This document shows positions 1 to 10,000 of a DNA stretch of 31,319 nucleotides, in pieces. Each line of letters starts with the position of its first letter. Position 1 is the first letter of the stretch. The position numbers and the translations under genes are program-made. The notes below the pieces were generated by a model. That model was given only the letters and a program-made list of their open reading frames with translations. It had not been told where the DNA came from and ran no database searches. The stretch is from a virus: the IMG/VR virus record IMGVR_UViG_3300048591_000101, positions 1-31,319 of that record; one strand, given 5' to 3'.

Positions 1-244
1 CTGTGACCTTAGTTACAGTCGCCCCAGTAAGCGACGAATCGTGAGCGATGATATTCCGCGTAACCGAGTAACTACCAAAAGCCCCGTCGTTGATTACCGT
101 CGCACCAGACCCCGGCCCGCCATAGGTGACTGCCGTTGCAGTGATCGGCTGCCGCGTGAAATCCACCAGCAGTGTGCCGGTCGTGGTGAGGTCGATGCCA
201 GAGCCGCCGCCGCGCCGCCAGAGGTTCAGCCCTATACCGATCAT
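1..244 (-). CDS. Partial small tail-tip/structural protein, runs off left edge
   Basis: An open frame of 81 codons starts with ATG at 244 and continues past the left edge without a stop. Its start overlaps the stop of the upstream 123-aa gene as ATGA (241-244), the coupling used throughout this operon. The N-terminus reads MIGIGLNLWRRGGG and is followed by a Thr/Val/Gly-rich segment that looks like beta structure (LLVDF, TATAVTYGG, FGSYSVTRN). I do not recognise a defined family. Its position after the tail fibre cluster suggests a tail-tip or receptor-binding accessory protein, which is inference. The opposite strand and third frame are also open here but look like shadows. Confidence 0.6.
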   Translation of the reverse strand, partial: MIGIGLNLWRRGGGSGIDLTTTGTLLVDFTRQPITATAVTYGGPGSGATVINDGAFGSYSVTRNIIAHDSSLTGATVTKVT

Positions 245-612
245 GGCTCAAAGTTCCACAAGCAGGAATCGTTGGTGATGATCCACGCACCTGAGCGGAT
301 GTACTTGAACGTCAGCGACCCCGCCGCCGTCAGCTCAACGTACTTGTCAGCCGTTCCACCGTTGACCGTATGGCCGGAGCCAGGCTTGAAGCGGAAGGCG
401 TAACCAGCCACCCGCTCAAGGGTGTACTCGTCGTTAATCACAGGACTGGCTGGGGCGGTCAGCATCACGGTGACGGTTGCGCCGATGTTCGTGCAGTGCT
501 TGCCGGACTCGGCAATGGTGAGGGTGTCTGAGGCGGTGAAGGCTTCAGAAAGTCCATAGGACTGACCGCGATCAACCCGTCCGATGCGCCCCGTTGACCT
601 TGCATTTGTCAT
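241..612 (-). CDS. Small tail-associated protein with duplicated N-terminal motif
   Basis: This encodes 123 aa from ATG at 612, with AGGA seven bases upstream. The N-terminal 32 residues (MTNARSTGRIGRVDRG...FTASDTLT) match the N-terminus of the 60-aa product at 801-983 at about 22 of 32 positions, so the two are paralogues. The remainder is Thr/Gly/Val-rich with short alternating hydrophobic stretches and probably forms a beta fold. It contains GHTVNGGTADKYVEL and ends WIITNDSCLWNFEP. This resembles the beta-sandwich decorations on phage tail fibres and spikes, but no named family is recognised. It lies 1 nt after the 77-aa gene and its stop overlaps the next gene as ATGA. Confidence 0.65.
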   Translation of the reverse strand: MTNARSTGRIGRVDRGQSYGLSEAFTASDTLTIAESGKHCTNIGATVTVMLTAPASPVINDEYTLERVAGYAFRFKPGSGHTVNGGTADKYVELTAAGSLTFKYIRSGAWIITNDSCLWNFEP

Positions 613-613
613 G

Positions 614-983
<370 letters not shown>

Positions 984-986
984 AAT

Positions 987-1193
987 TTAGACCTTATATT
1001 GTTTGCGCATCTGGACCCATGCGAGCTTGATCAGCCCGGCGAGGGCGACGTTCCGCTGTGCCGCTGTCATGCCGTCTATCAGCGCCTCCAGTTCAGCCAG
1101 CGTCTTGGCGCGATAGATGGCTCTCAGAGCCGGATCGGTGCGCAAGGTGCCAAATACGTTTGCCGGTGCTGGTTTGACGACGTGGTGTTTCAT
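987..1193 (-). CDS. Hypothetical 68-aa tail-operon protein
   Basis: A short protein begins MKHHVVKPAPANVFG at 1193; its ATG overlaps the stop of the 140-aa gene as ATGA. The body is predicted largely helical (KTLAELEALIDGMTAAQRNVALAGLIKLAWVQMRKQY) with basic ends. No cysteine cluster, signal peptide or membrane segment is seen. It is not recognised. Location and coupling suggest a tail or tail-assembly role. Confidence 0.6.
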   Translation of the reverse strand: MKHHVVKPAPANVFGTLRTDPALRAIYRAKTLAELEALIDGMTAAQRNVALAGLIKLAWVQMRKQYKV

Positions 1194-1612
1194 AATGCGG
1201 TCACCGTGACGGTCAGGGCGATGTACGGGAAGGCCGGTGTCACCGTAACGCTGATCTGCCCCGGATCATCGGCGGTGATTTCCAGCGTGCTATCGGTCGC
1301 GGTGTAGGTGGTGGTGCCGTTGCCATCAGTCACGGCCACTGTTGCGCCGATGGGGATGCTGGATAGTGTGGCGGTGTCGGTGCCGTTGGCGGTGATGGTG
1401 GACTTGTCGAGCGTGCAGGCAGTTGTCGGGCGAGCGGCGATGAATGCCGGCGTCCCATTGATATAGCTATCGGATTCATTCGGCAGGCTCTCACTCTCAA
1501 GCAGCGAGCAGCCCGCTGGAAGCGGCGCAGCGTTTGCAGGGTGATCTGCCTCATACGACCGCCTGCCGACTATTGCGCCGTCTGAATTGCGATATATAAC
1601 TGCGAATGTCAT
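1190..1612 (-). CDS. Tail fibre accessory protein with Ig-like C-terminal domain
   Basis: This is a 140-aa protein whose ATG at 1612 overlaps the tail fibre stop (ATGA). Residues 1-60 (MTFAVIYRNSDGAIVGRR...) look like the short domain seen in phage tail fibre accessory proteins. Residues about 64-140 have the alternating pattern of an Ig-like/invasin-type beta sandwich: CTLDKSTITANGTDTATLS, VAVTDGNGTTTYTAT and ISVTVTPAFPYIALTVTV. Such domains on tail proteins usually mediate weak binding to cell-surface glycans. It may be a fibre tip subunit or a fibre assembly protein; the sequence does not decide. Confidence 0.6.
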   Translation of the reverse strand: MTFAVIYRNSDGAIVGRRSYEADHPANAAPLPAGCSLLESESLPNESDSYINGTPAFIAARPTTACTLDKSTITANGTDTATLSSIPIGATVAVTDGNGTTTYTATDSTLEITADDPGQISVTVTPAFPYIALTVTVTAL

Positions 1613-3966
1613 GTCGGTAATGTCGTGCCGATTATCCCGGCCGCTCCAAGATTTGAGTTGTTCACTGTAAGGGCTCCCTCAAAGTACAGGTTGCCGGCCG
1701 TTGACTGGCCTCTGGCCTCAACGTAGATACTGATTGACTGACTCCATCCGGTTGCCGGCGCTCTGTATGTGTAGCTCAGAACCTCGGAATCAGACTGCCC
1801 TTCAGCGCAGTTGTACATTCCGTTTGCGCCCATCTGCACACCAGCTCCGCCGTCATACGACACCATCATTCGCCAGTTCGCGCTGTTGTTGCCGGCCGAT
1901 ATGTTTTTCGTGTGAAAGTTGATTTTCAGCACGAACGGCTGCTGCACAGATTGCAGCCGTCGGCCAGAGTACCCGCCAGAGTATGTTGGGTGATAAATCG
2001 ACGGCACAGTGATGATCGTGTGGTAGTTGCCATCATAGGTCGTGCTTAGATTCGCACTGCCCATGCCGGTGAACGATTGGGCGAGCGAGGCGTCATATCC
2101 GCCTGACGTGGCAGCCATCAGCGCCGCATCAGCGTCCCATGTGACCCGGCTGCTAACCAGTGTCCCGACGATATAGAACTTATCAGCAACCGAATCGTAG
2201 TAGACCTTCGCCCCGCTCCCCGGCGAGCCGCTGGCGCTGCCCTTCGTCCCTGAGCCGATCCAGAACGGGAAATCGTGACCAGCCCCCTGCAACTCGACGC
2301 GGTTGCCGCTGCCTGCCGTGCGAAACAACGTCGCCAGCACGAAGTCTGCCGCCAGCGCAGCAGCAGTCACGGTTCCTGTTGTGATATCAGCGCCATCGAC
2401 AGCAAGTAGCCATTCGTCAGGAACCGCAGCCGCTCGGTACACCTTCTTGTTGCTGGTCAGGTAGACGAGTGACCCACTTGGATATGTCGCACTCGGCAGC
2501 GCCGGAAGTGACGACACCACTTTCACTGGCCGCATGGTCGTTGAGAACGCCGCTAAGTCGTCTATTGATCCAGCCTGAATGTCGCCTGAGTAGACAAGGT
2601 GCGAGTTCTCGTAGGGGACAGCACTGAGCGCCGTGCCGTTGCCAGCCGCAACCGCCGATGCGATCACGCCAGATGACCGGCCATAGGTGCCAAAGGCGAC
2701 CATCGTTGACGTGGCCGTGAACGTAGTCCATGCCGTGCCGTTGTCGTAACGCCAGCCAGCGCGTGACTTGCGAGCAGCACCAATCCGCAAGCCAGCAAAC
2801 GGTGTCGAGCCGGTGTTGGTTTCCAGCAGAAGCCAGCCCTCTGACACATCCTGCGATGTTGCTATTGCGCCATTCGGGACGCTGACAGCAACGCCGTCGA
2901 AGGAAATCTCTCCCGGTCCTGCCGTTGGCGTACCAGTTGCATCGAATCCGTGGACATACATCGAACCGTTGACCACGGTGGCCGACATGTCTGAGCGGTT
3001 CGCCCGTACAGACAGGATGCGGCTGGCGGGGGCACCATCAGCGCCATCAGCGCCATCAGCACCATCAGCGCCATCAGCACCATCAGCGCCATCAGCACCA
3101 TCAGCGCCATCAGCACCATCAGCGCCTGGCAATCCGATAACTGCGCCGTATGACGTTCCGATCAGCACCCTGATTACGTCTCCGGAAACGCATGGCGAGG
3201 CGAGAGTGACGGTCGTTGAATCTGTCTCCGTGTAGTCAGCCGCCGCCAACAGGGACCCGTTGAAGAACACCTCAATTGAGTCAGCACCAGTCGTGTATGA
3301 CGGCACGGTGAATGCCGTTTGCCCAGTTGTAGCCGTAACCTCTCCAACAACCTTGACCCCGGCCACGCCTGCCGGACCTTGCGGCCCGGTGTCACCAACC
3401 GGCCCCTGCGCTCCGGCTGCGCCTGTTGCGCCTGTTGCGCCTGTTGCGCCAGCCGGACCAGGCGGACCTTGCGGCCCCATAGGACCGTCATCCCACACAA
3501 CCTCACCGGACGAGTTTTTGTACAGATACTTGCTGTTTGTTTCCGCCCCGCTAGGAATTGCGGGGATAGGATCGTCCAGATGTGACACTCGCAGCGAGCG
3601 GGCCAGCACTTCCTCCTGCTGCTGCTCTATCATCGTCAACCGATCAAAGGCATCCTCATGGATCGTGGCGAGGAACCGGCCTTGATTCCTGATGTCCGTA
3701 GGTTGCGTTATGTCCAGCACACGGCGCACCAGAACTGTCGTGTTGACTAGCGGTGCGGTCAGGAAGGTGACAACACCACCGGCCTCAGACCCTGCGCCAG
3801 AGACCGTATAATGCGTCGTGAGCGTCTGTGCTGTTTCTACGCCAACGTAGTCAACCAGCGACACAACAAGGTCAGAATCGGCCAGAAACCGCGCCGGAAT
3901 GGCGAAAGCGGTCGTGACGCCGTTGCCACTGAACTCCCAAGTAGAGACTTCCGTTTCAACCGTCAT
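1609..3966 (-). CDS. Tail fibre protein with T7-type N-terminus and collagen-like shaft
   Basis: This 785-aa fibre would bind the host receptor. I place the start at ATG 3966 (MTVETEVSTWEF) because AGGGGA lies six bases upstream; a longer frame from 4002 would add 12 residues without such support. Residues 1-130 match the virion-anchor domain of T7-like tail fibres (NGVTTAFAIPARFL, VLVRRVLDITQPTDIRNQGRF, DAFDRLTMIEQQQEEVLARSL). Residues 161-203 are 14 Gly-X-Y triplets. Residues about 204-273 form a second beta domain (GQTAFTVPSY, FFNGSLLAAADYTETD). Residues 281-310 are ten exact GAD triplets. The C-terminal 470 residues are beta-rich and would hold the trimeric distal tip. The repeats make the length prone to slippage. 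Confidence 0.85.
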   Translation of the reverse strand: MTVETEVSTWEFSGNGVTTAFAIPARFLADSDLVVSLVDYVGVETAQTLTTHYTVSGAGSEAGGVVTFLTAPLVNTTVLVRRVLDITQPTDIRNQGRFLATIHEDAFDRLTMIEQQQEEVLARSLRVSHLDDPIPAIPSGAETNSKYLYKNSSGEVVWDDGPMGPQGPPGPAGATGATGATGAAGAQGPVGDTGPQGPAGVAGVKVVGEVTATTGQTAFTVPSYTTGADSIEVFFNGSLLAAADYTETDSTTVTLASPCVSGDVIRVLIGTSYGAVIGLPGADGADGADGADGADGADGADGADGADGADGAPASRILSVRANRSDMSATVVNGSMYVHGFDATGTPTAGPGEISFDGVAVSVPNGAIATSQDVSEGWLLLETNTGSTPFAGLRIGAARKSRAGWRYDNGTAWTTFTATSTMVAFGTYGRSSGVIASAVAAGNGTALSAVPYENSHLVYSGDIQAGSIDDLAAFSTTMRPVKVVSSLPALPSATYPSGSLVYLTSNKKVYRAAAVPDEWLLAVDGADITTGTVTAAALAADFVLATLFRTAGSGNRVELQGAGHDFPFWIGSGTKGSASGSPGSGAKVYYDSVADKFYIVGTLVSSRVTWDADAALMAATSGGYDASLAQSFTGMGSANLSTTYDGNYHTIITVPSIYHPTYSGGYSGRRLQSVQQPFVLKINFHTKNISAGNNSANWRMMVSYDGGAGVQMGANGMYNCAEGQSDSEVLSYTYRAPATGWSQSISIYVEARGQSTAGNLYFEGALTVNNSNLGAAGIIGTTLPT
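3037..3126 (-). repeat. Ten 9-bp tandem repeats coding Gly-Ala-Asp
   Basis: On the plus strand ten consecutive 9-mers atcagc(g/a)cc encode ten GAD triplets of the fibre on the minus strand. The g/a difference alternates over most of the tract, giving a secondary 18-bp period. This near-perfect DNA identity points to recent expansion by slippage or unequal recombination. Confidence 0.95.
3358..3486 (-). repeat. Collagen-like Gly-X-Y tract of the tail fibre
   Basis: Fourteen Gly-X-Y triplets (GPMGPQGPPGPAGATGATG and onward) encode a collagen-type triple helix segment. Three GAT triplets are encoded by identical 9-mers (tgttgcgcc on the plus strand), a second site of possible length variation. 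Phage fibres use such tracts as rigid trimeric shafts between the anchor and the tip. Confidence 0.9.
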
Positions 3967-4030
3967 GCCGAATCCCCTGTATCGCCCTGTAGAAGCTACC
4001 AAATATATCTATGCAATGCATCATTTTTCC

Positions 4031-7000
4031 TCACTTGGCCGGTTTGCCAAACGCCGCCACCATCCATGCGGGGCGCACTTGGTTGTATTGATCCTGCTCA
4101 ACAGCGTCGTATAGGCGCATGAGCTGTGTTGTCGGGATCGGCTGGACGCCGCTGGTGGTTGTCAGTGCAGCCTTCCAGAAGGCACGGTCCATTTCGCCTT
4201 GCTGCGCTTGCCCGACCAGCGTAACCGCCCCGGCAACCGGCCCCATGCCTGCTGGACCGTTGTACTGGTGGAACCCCTCAACCGCCCCGCTGACCTCCCG
4301 AGCGCCGACGAACAGGCCCATGCCAGCCACCAGTGTTGACCGCGCCAACTTGGTAGCTATTTCCTCCGGCTCGTCGTCATCCCAATCACCCCGCAGTGCC
4401 GCATAGATCGCCTCTTGCAGCACAACAGGAACCACGACAATCAGCGCCAGGCTGGCAAAGGCATATGCCGCCCCACCGGCCCCGCCCATCTGCCGAGCCA
4501 TAGCAATAGTCTCTGCCGACAGCATCTGCATCTGGTTCATGTAGCTGTAGAAGGTCGTGAACAGCCGCTGTACCTGCCCGCCAGACATCATGCCGCTCAG
4601 GTCGCCTATCTGGCCGCTACCCTGCGTGTCCCTGATTGTGCGGTCTGCCAGCAGCACCGCGTCCTCATGGGACTCTGCACCCATGCCCCCGTCTTTCTTC
4701 TCGGCCAGCGCCTTCTCATACGCGCCCATCCAGATAACCGTGTCGGTCAGGGACTGCATCTGCGCGATCAGCCAAAAGAATGACGCGCCTGCCGTCTTGA
4801 ACGCCGTTTCGGCTAGGGACGTTGAAAAGTGCCGGTCATTCAGTTCAGCCATTTCTCGGTTCATTACGTCCTTGCGGTTTGCCATGAACTGCGACTGGCT
4901 ACGAATCCACCCACGGGTACGAAATATCTGCCCGTGACCACCGGCCATTGCCGAAACGAACCCCTTAGCGATCCACATTGGCCCAACACGGGTCATCGCT
5001 GGGATGACGCCAAGCGACTGCACAATAGCCGTCAGCATGTTCAGTGCCATACCGCCAGCCGACGCTCCAACGCGCCACCGTGCCGCCATTCCAGCCATGC
5101 CGTCGCTTTGCTGGATATGACCGGCAGCAACCCGCTTCAGCGCATTGCGCAGCTCGTTGTAAACCTGGTCGCCATACACATCCACCACTGAGTTCCGCAC
5201 GTTGTCAGCGCCGAGCAGTCTTGCGGTGTCCATGACGTACTCGTAGTACGACAGGTAGTGGGTAACTTCAGCGATATGCTGAGTGACCACAGAGAAGTCC
5301 AGACGGAATGGCGGGTGCTTGGCTTTTGCCTGCCGCTCATGGGTGAAGTCCCGTGACGGAAGGATTTGCCCGCCACCCTCGCTCATCAGCCGCTCGGCAC
5401 TCTGCGACAACTGGTTACGGAACGACACCGAAGCCCGCTGCTCGCCCTCGATAGGCAGGTATCCGCCTGTCAGATGTCCAGCCTTGACATCGAACGGTGT
5501 TGCCACAACCCGTGGCGCGGCGATCCCGCGAATCTTCTTCTCTTTCTCAGCAACAGCGTCATAGTAGGAGTCAATCTGCGCCCATATGTTGTTGAGAAAC
5601 TTAACGTCCTTCGCAGTCAACGTGTCGAGGATGGCCCGCACTTCAGCCTTTGTGATCGGGATTGGAACCTTGTTGCCGCGCGCATCGGTCGCCGTCCGAG
5701 TGGCAAACCCAGCCTGCATCATCTTGTTGGTATTGTCGGCATTGCCGAGATTGAGCGCGAACATCAGCCGCCCCATATGAGTCAGGGCGATATTGGTCCC
5801 CGGCACAATCTTCGGGTTACGCGTCATCATCAGCCGTTCGCGCTTGTTGTATATCTTCGCGGCCTTGCCAAGCGCCAGTGTTGCGTCTCGGTGCATCTTG
5901 GCCTGCGTGTCATCGGCCTTCTGCAATCCCTTCAGCAGCAGATTGAAGCCGACGCCGTTATCCTTCAGCCCATCAAATACCTCACGCACATGGCTGGCGA
6001 AGTTACGATGGTGAGCCGCAAACCACCGTAACCCGCGCATCAACTTATGCTGCGGAAGGCGCATCTCGTTGTGAGTGATCGCTTGCCGACCATCCCTGGC
6101 ATTGTCACGGACAGCGCCCGCCAGCGCCTCTTGCCCTTCGCTCAAGGTCTGCTTGGCCTTGTCGTCGAGCAGCTTGTTGATGCCGCGTGCCAGTGTCGCC
6201 AACTGGATCACGTCATCGTGCAGCGCGTTAAACTCAGCGACCGTCATCTCCTGATACGGCTTCGCGCCGCTCATTACAAACTCGGACAGCTTGGGCGGGA
6301 TATGGGCAACGCTGGTCGGGTCTATCTCGCCGTCCTTGAACTCAGCCTGTAGCGCCTGCACGAATGCCTGCAACGGCATGATCTGGCGGCGGCGAACGTC
6401 AGATATTTTCTTCATCTCCACCTGAGCCAGCAGCGCCTCAATCTGCTCCAAATAGCCCTCGCCAGCCCTGCCGATGGCCTGCCGCATACGAACACTGGTC
6501 AGCGCCAGCATCTGATTGCGCTTGGTGTTGACAGACTTCTCAATCTTCCGCGCTTCGGTATACAGCGCGATGTTCAAAATCTCCGTGCGCTTGTGCTTGA
6601 CAGCAGCCGCAAAGTCCTTCGCCTTGACCGCATCAATCGCCTTTAGCGAAGCCGCCCGAGCTATCTTCCGATACTGCTCGGGCTTGATCTGGCCGATGGG
6701 TTTATTCCACAGCACGCTCTTGGCGTACTGACGAGCTATTGCCAGCGTGATTGGCGGGCCTGCGCTTTTCTCCGCATTCCGCGCCTTGCGATCCGCAACC
6801 GCTTCCGCCTTCCGCTGTATGGCGGCGACAGCCCGCATTGCACGCTGCTCGGCAAGCGCGATGGCAAGTCCTGTCTCGCCGGACGTGACTTCCTCTACCG
6901 CCTCCATCGCCAGCGTGCCGTCATAGATCACGTCCGGGTGTTCAACCCGCATCCGGCGCTCAGTCTCGGCCTTGATGGCCTCGTTCATATCCGGCGACGA

Positions 7001-10000
7001 TGCCAGTTCCTCGACCATCTCATCGGCGGTGTTGTAGCCAGTCACACGCGCCACGTCCTCAAGCCGCATCCCCAAGTCTGGCAGGCGCACTTTCTTGCCA
7101 TAGCGGGTGATCGGCTTGCCGGTTTTCTGGTCAAGCTCGTACTGCTTCTGCCCTGATGCCACCAGCCCCAATTCACGCAGTCGCGCCACCAGCGGGTTCT
7201 TGATGATCTTCTTGTCATCGCCACGGGCATTGGTGCCGTAGTTCTCAGCCAGATCAGCGGCGTTGAACTTCAGATTCTCGACGTTAGGCAGCCGTATGCC
7301 GTCAGGCGTGGTGCCGTCGCGCATGGCGAAGATCGCCCGATACACGCGCATGGCGTGTACCTGTTTTGCAACCTCATCCTTGATGGCCTGATAGTGCGAC
7401 TTGCTCATGTCGCGCTCTGCCTTTTCCTTTGCGGCGGTCAGCTTCCGCAGTTGCAGCGCAACGGCATCGTCGTGCTTGCGCTGAATATCCTTGCGATACG
7501 CCTCCATTTCCTCTGGTGCCAGGATGTTCTGCTTGTCAATCTCCGTCAGTAGGTCAAGCGCCCCCTTCTGCTCCATCGCGGCAGTTATCTCGGCGTCGGT
7601 CGCCATCATTCGCTTCATCACATCTTCGACAGCAGGGCTGACAGCGATACCCCTATGGACAATGCCGCTGTAGACGCGCATAAGCCATGCACTCATGGCG
7701 GCGAACACGTCACGCAGCGCCAGCGACGGAGCCTCGCCCTTCGCCACCCACTTCTCAAAGCCTTTGGCGAACTTTTCCTCATGCTCAACGGTGATCTGGT
7801 CTGGCGATTTTATCTTCCACCAGTCCATCAGCGTCTGCATGTCGGCCTGCATCTGCGGCGTGCCATTACCATCCTTCGTCAGTTCGATCAGCATACGAAG
7901 GAAGATATGCGATCCCTCATGGATGAACGTGCTGCGATCCTGCGCCTTGAACAGTTTGATGATGGCTTGCGTGCCTGTGAAGGTAACGGAGCCTTTCGGT
8001 TCGGATTTGCCCTGCTTTTGGAATAGGGTGTCCCCACCACCCGCCGTAACCTGCTCATTGTTCTTGGCGTGTAGCTGCTTGGCGATCTGCTGCGGCGTCT
8101 GGCTAAGGTCGATGTCGAACGCATTGATGGCGTCGTGCAGCGCATTCAGATCGGCGTTCATGCGCTCCGCGTTGCTATTGATGTTTCTGGTCGAATACAC
8201 CTTCTTGCCGCCTAGTTCATCGGCAATCAGTTCCAGCAGCGCATTCTGGTCATGTTCGGTGATGTAACCGGCCTCCTGCGCCATCCCTGCCATGTCGTCA
8301 AGATTCTTCCCGGCCTCATTGATGAGCCTCTGGAACCTGGCATCCATGCCCTTCAGTTCGCCGCCTTTGTCGTACTTCAGCCCGCCATTCTTGCGAATGA
8401 ACTCAAGCACGCTATCGCCGTACATATCCTTGTCAGTTGGCCCCTGACCCATCTGGATCATGTGGATTTGGCTTTCCAGTACCTTCGTGTTTGATGCAGC
8501 CGACTCAAGCCCCGGCATGTACCGCTTGATGATCGGGTCGAACATCGCCCTGATGCTGGCAAGACTCCGCCCACTGCGACTTGCCGCCGCGCCATAGCCA
8601 GACGCAAGGTACTTCGCAAATGTGTCAGCAGACTCCGGCGTGTGGGCGCTGCCAACAAGCTGCCCGCGTATGTCGTCCTCAAGCGCCTGAAGGTCGGTTG
8701 TCGCAGCGTCCTCTGCGCCGACATCTTCAGCCGTGATGTCCTGATCGGCTTCAGCCTGTGCAGTCTCATACTCATAGCGCGTCATGCCGTCAGGGTCGAA
8801 CGACATATGCTCAGACAGCGCCGACTTGTCACTGCTCTGCGAGACACGCGCAGCCCATTCCTCAATGGGGACTGCGATAGGACCGCCGCTCGCCACAGCC
8901 TCATCGTAGGCTTCCGCGCTACCGAATATCTCAATAGCCTTCTCACGAGGATCTTCGTCCTGCGACTGGTACAGCGTCTGGAAGCCTTCAAGATTGACGT
9001 ATGCGGTTTCCTTGCCAGTGCCAGCAGCAGCCTCCTTGACGAAGGATTTGTACGTCTCAGGCGACTTGGCGAACGGGATTTTCGTCGCCGCCTCGTTCAA
9101 CTGGTCGATTGTCTTGTCGGGGCGATAATCGCTGTACTTATGCTCGCGGGCGATCCGGTAGGAATTGATGCTTGCGCCTGGCAGCAGCATCAGCGGGTAC
9201 ATGAACGCTGCGCCTTCCGCTTCTGCGCCAATGTCGCCGACTATCTCTCCGGCAGACCGCAGCGGCAGACCTGACTCTGCGCGGGCGTAATGCTCTCCCA
9301 AGATAGTGCTGGCCCGTTGCCCAACCTCCTGAGCAACGCCTTCCCCAAACGACGCGCCGACCTCTTTCGCCAGTACGGCAAACTTGGCGGCAGTCGTGGG
9401 GTCTTTCAGTGCTGCACCAACAGCGGCTTTGATAGCGGCTTTCGTGCCGAAATTCTTGAACGCCGGAATGGAGTCAAAGAGTATCTTCGCCTCGGTCATG
9501 CCGAACGCGCCGTTGATAATGCCGACCACGTTAGCCGCCAGTCGTGCCGCCTCACGGTCAACGCCGGGTATCATCGTGTACTCGCGGAACGCATTGGCAC
9601 GCTCTAAGCGCCCTTCCTCGATGCCTGATCCAATGATCGCACCTGACTTCATCGCCAGCGCCGTCGCCTCAAGCGTCACAGCGGGCGGCAACTTCAGCAG
9701 CAATGACGTGGTAGCAACAGCCGCAGCAGTGTTAGCACTCAGCTTGCCACCAGCCGTCATCGTCCTCGCAATGTTCGCTACGTTTTCGGCAGGCATGGTC
9801 AGGAACCGCCCAACCCAACTACTGCCGTAGTCATCACCGCCAACCGACGACGCTTCCTCCAACACATCACGACGCGCAGCCATCTCCGGCGTCATCGTGC
9901 CGTCCATGTCGTGCATGTTGATGTTGGTAATCTCGTTCCTGAAGTACGACCGATTGACAGCCTGACCAGGTGCCTTCAGCAGCCACTCCATTTTTCCCAT

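Noticed and set aside
3037-3126. Short regular repeats resembling a CRISPR-like array
   Set aside because: The units are contiguous 9-mers without spacers and encode GAD triplets in frame.
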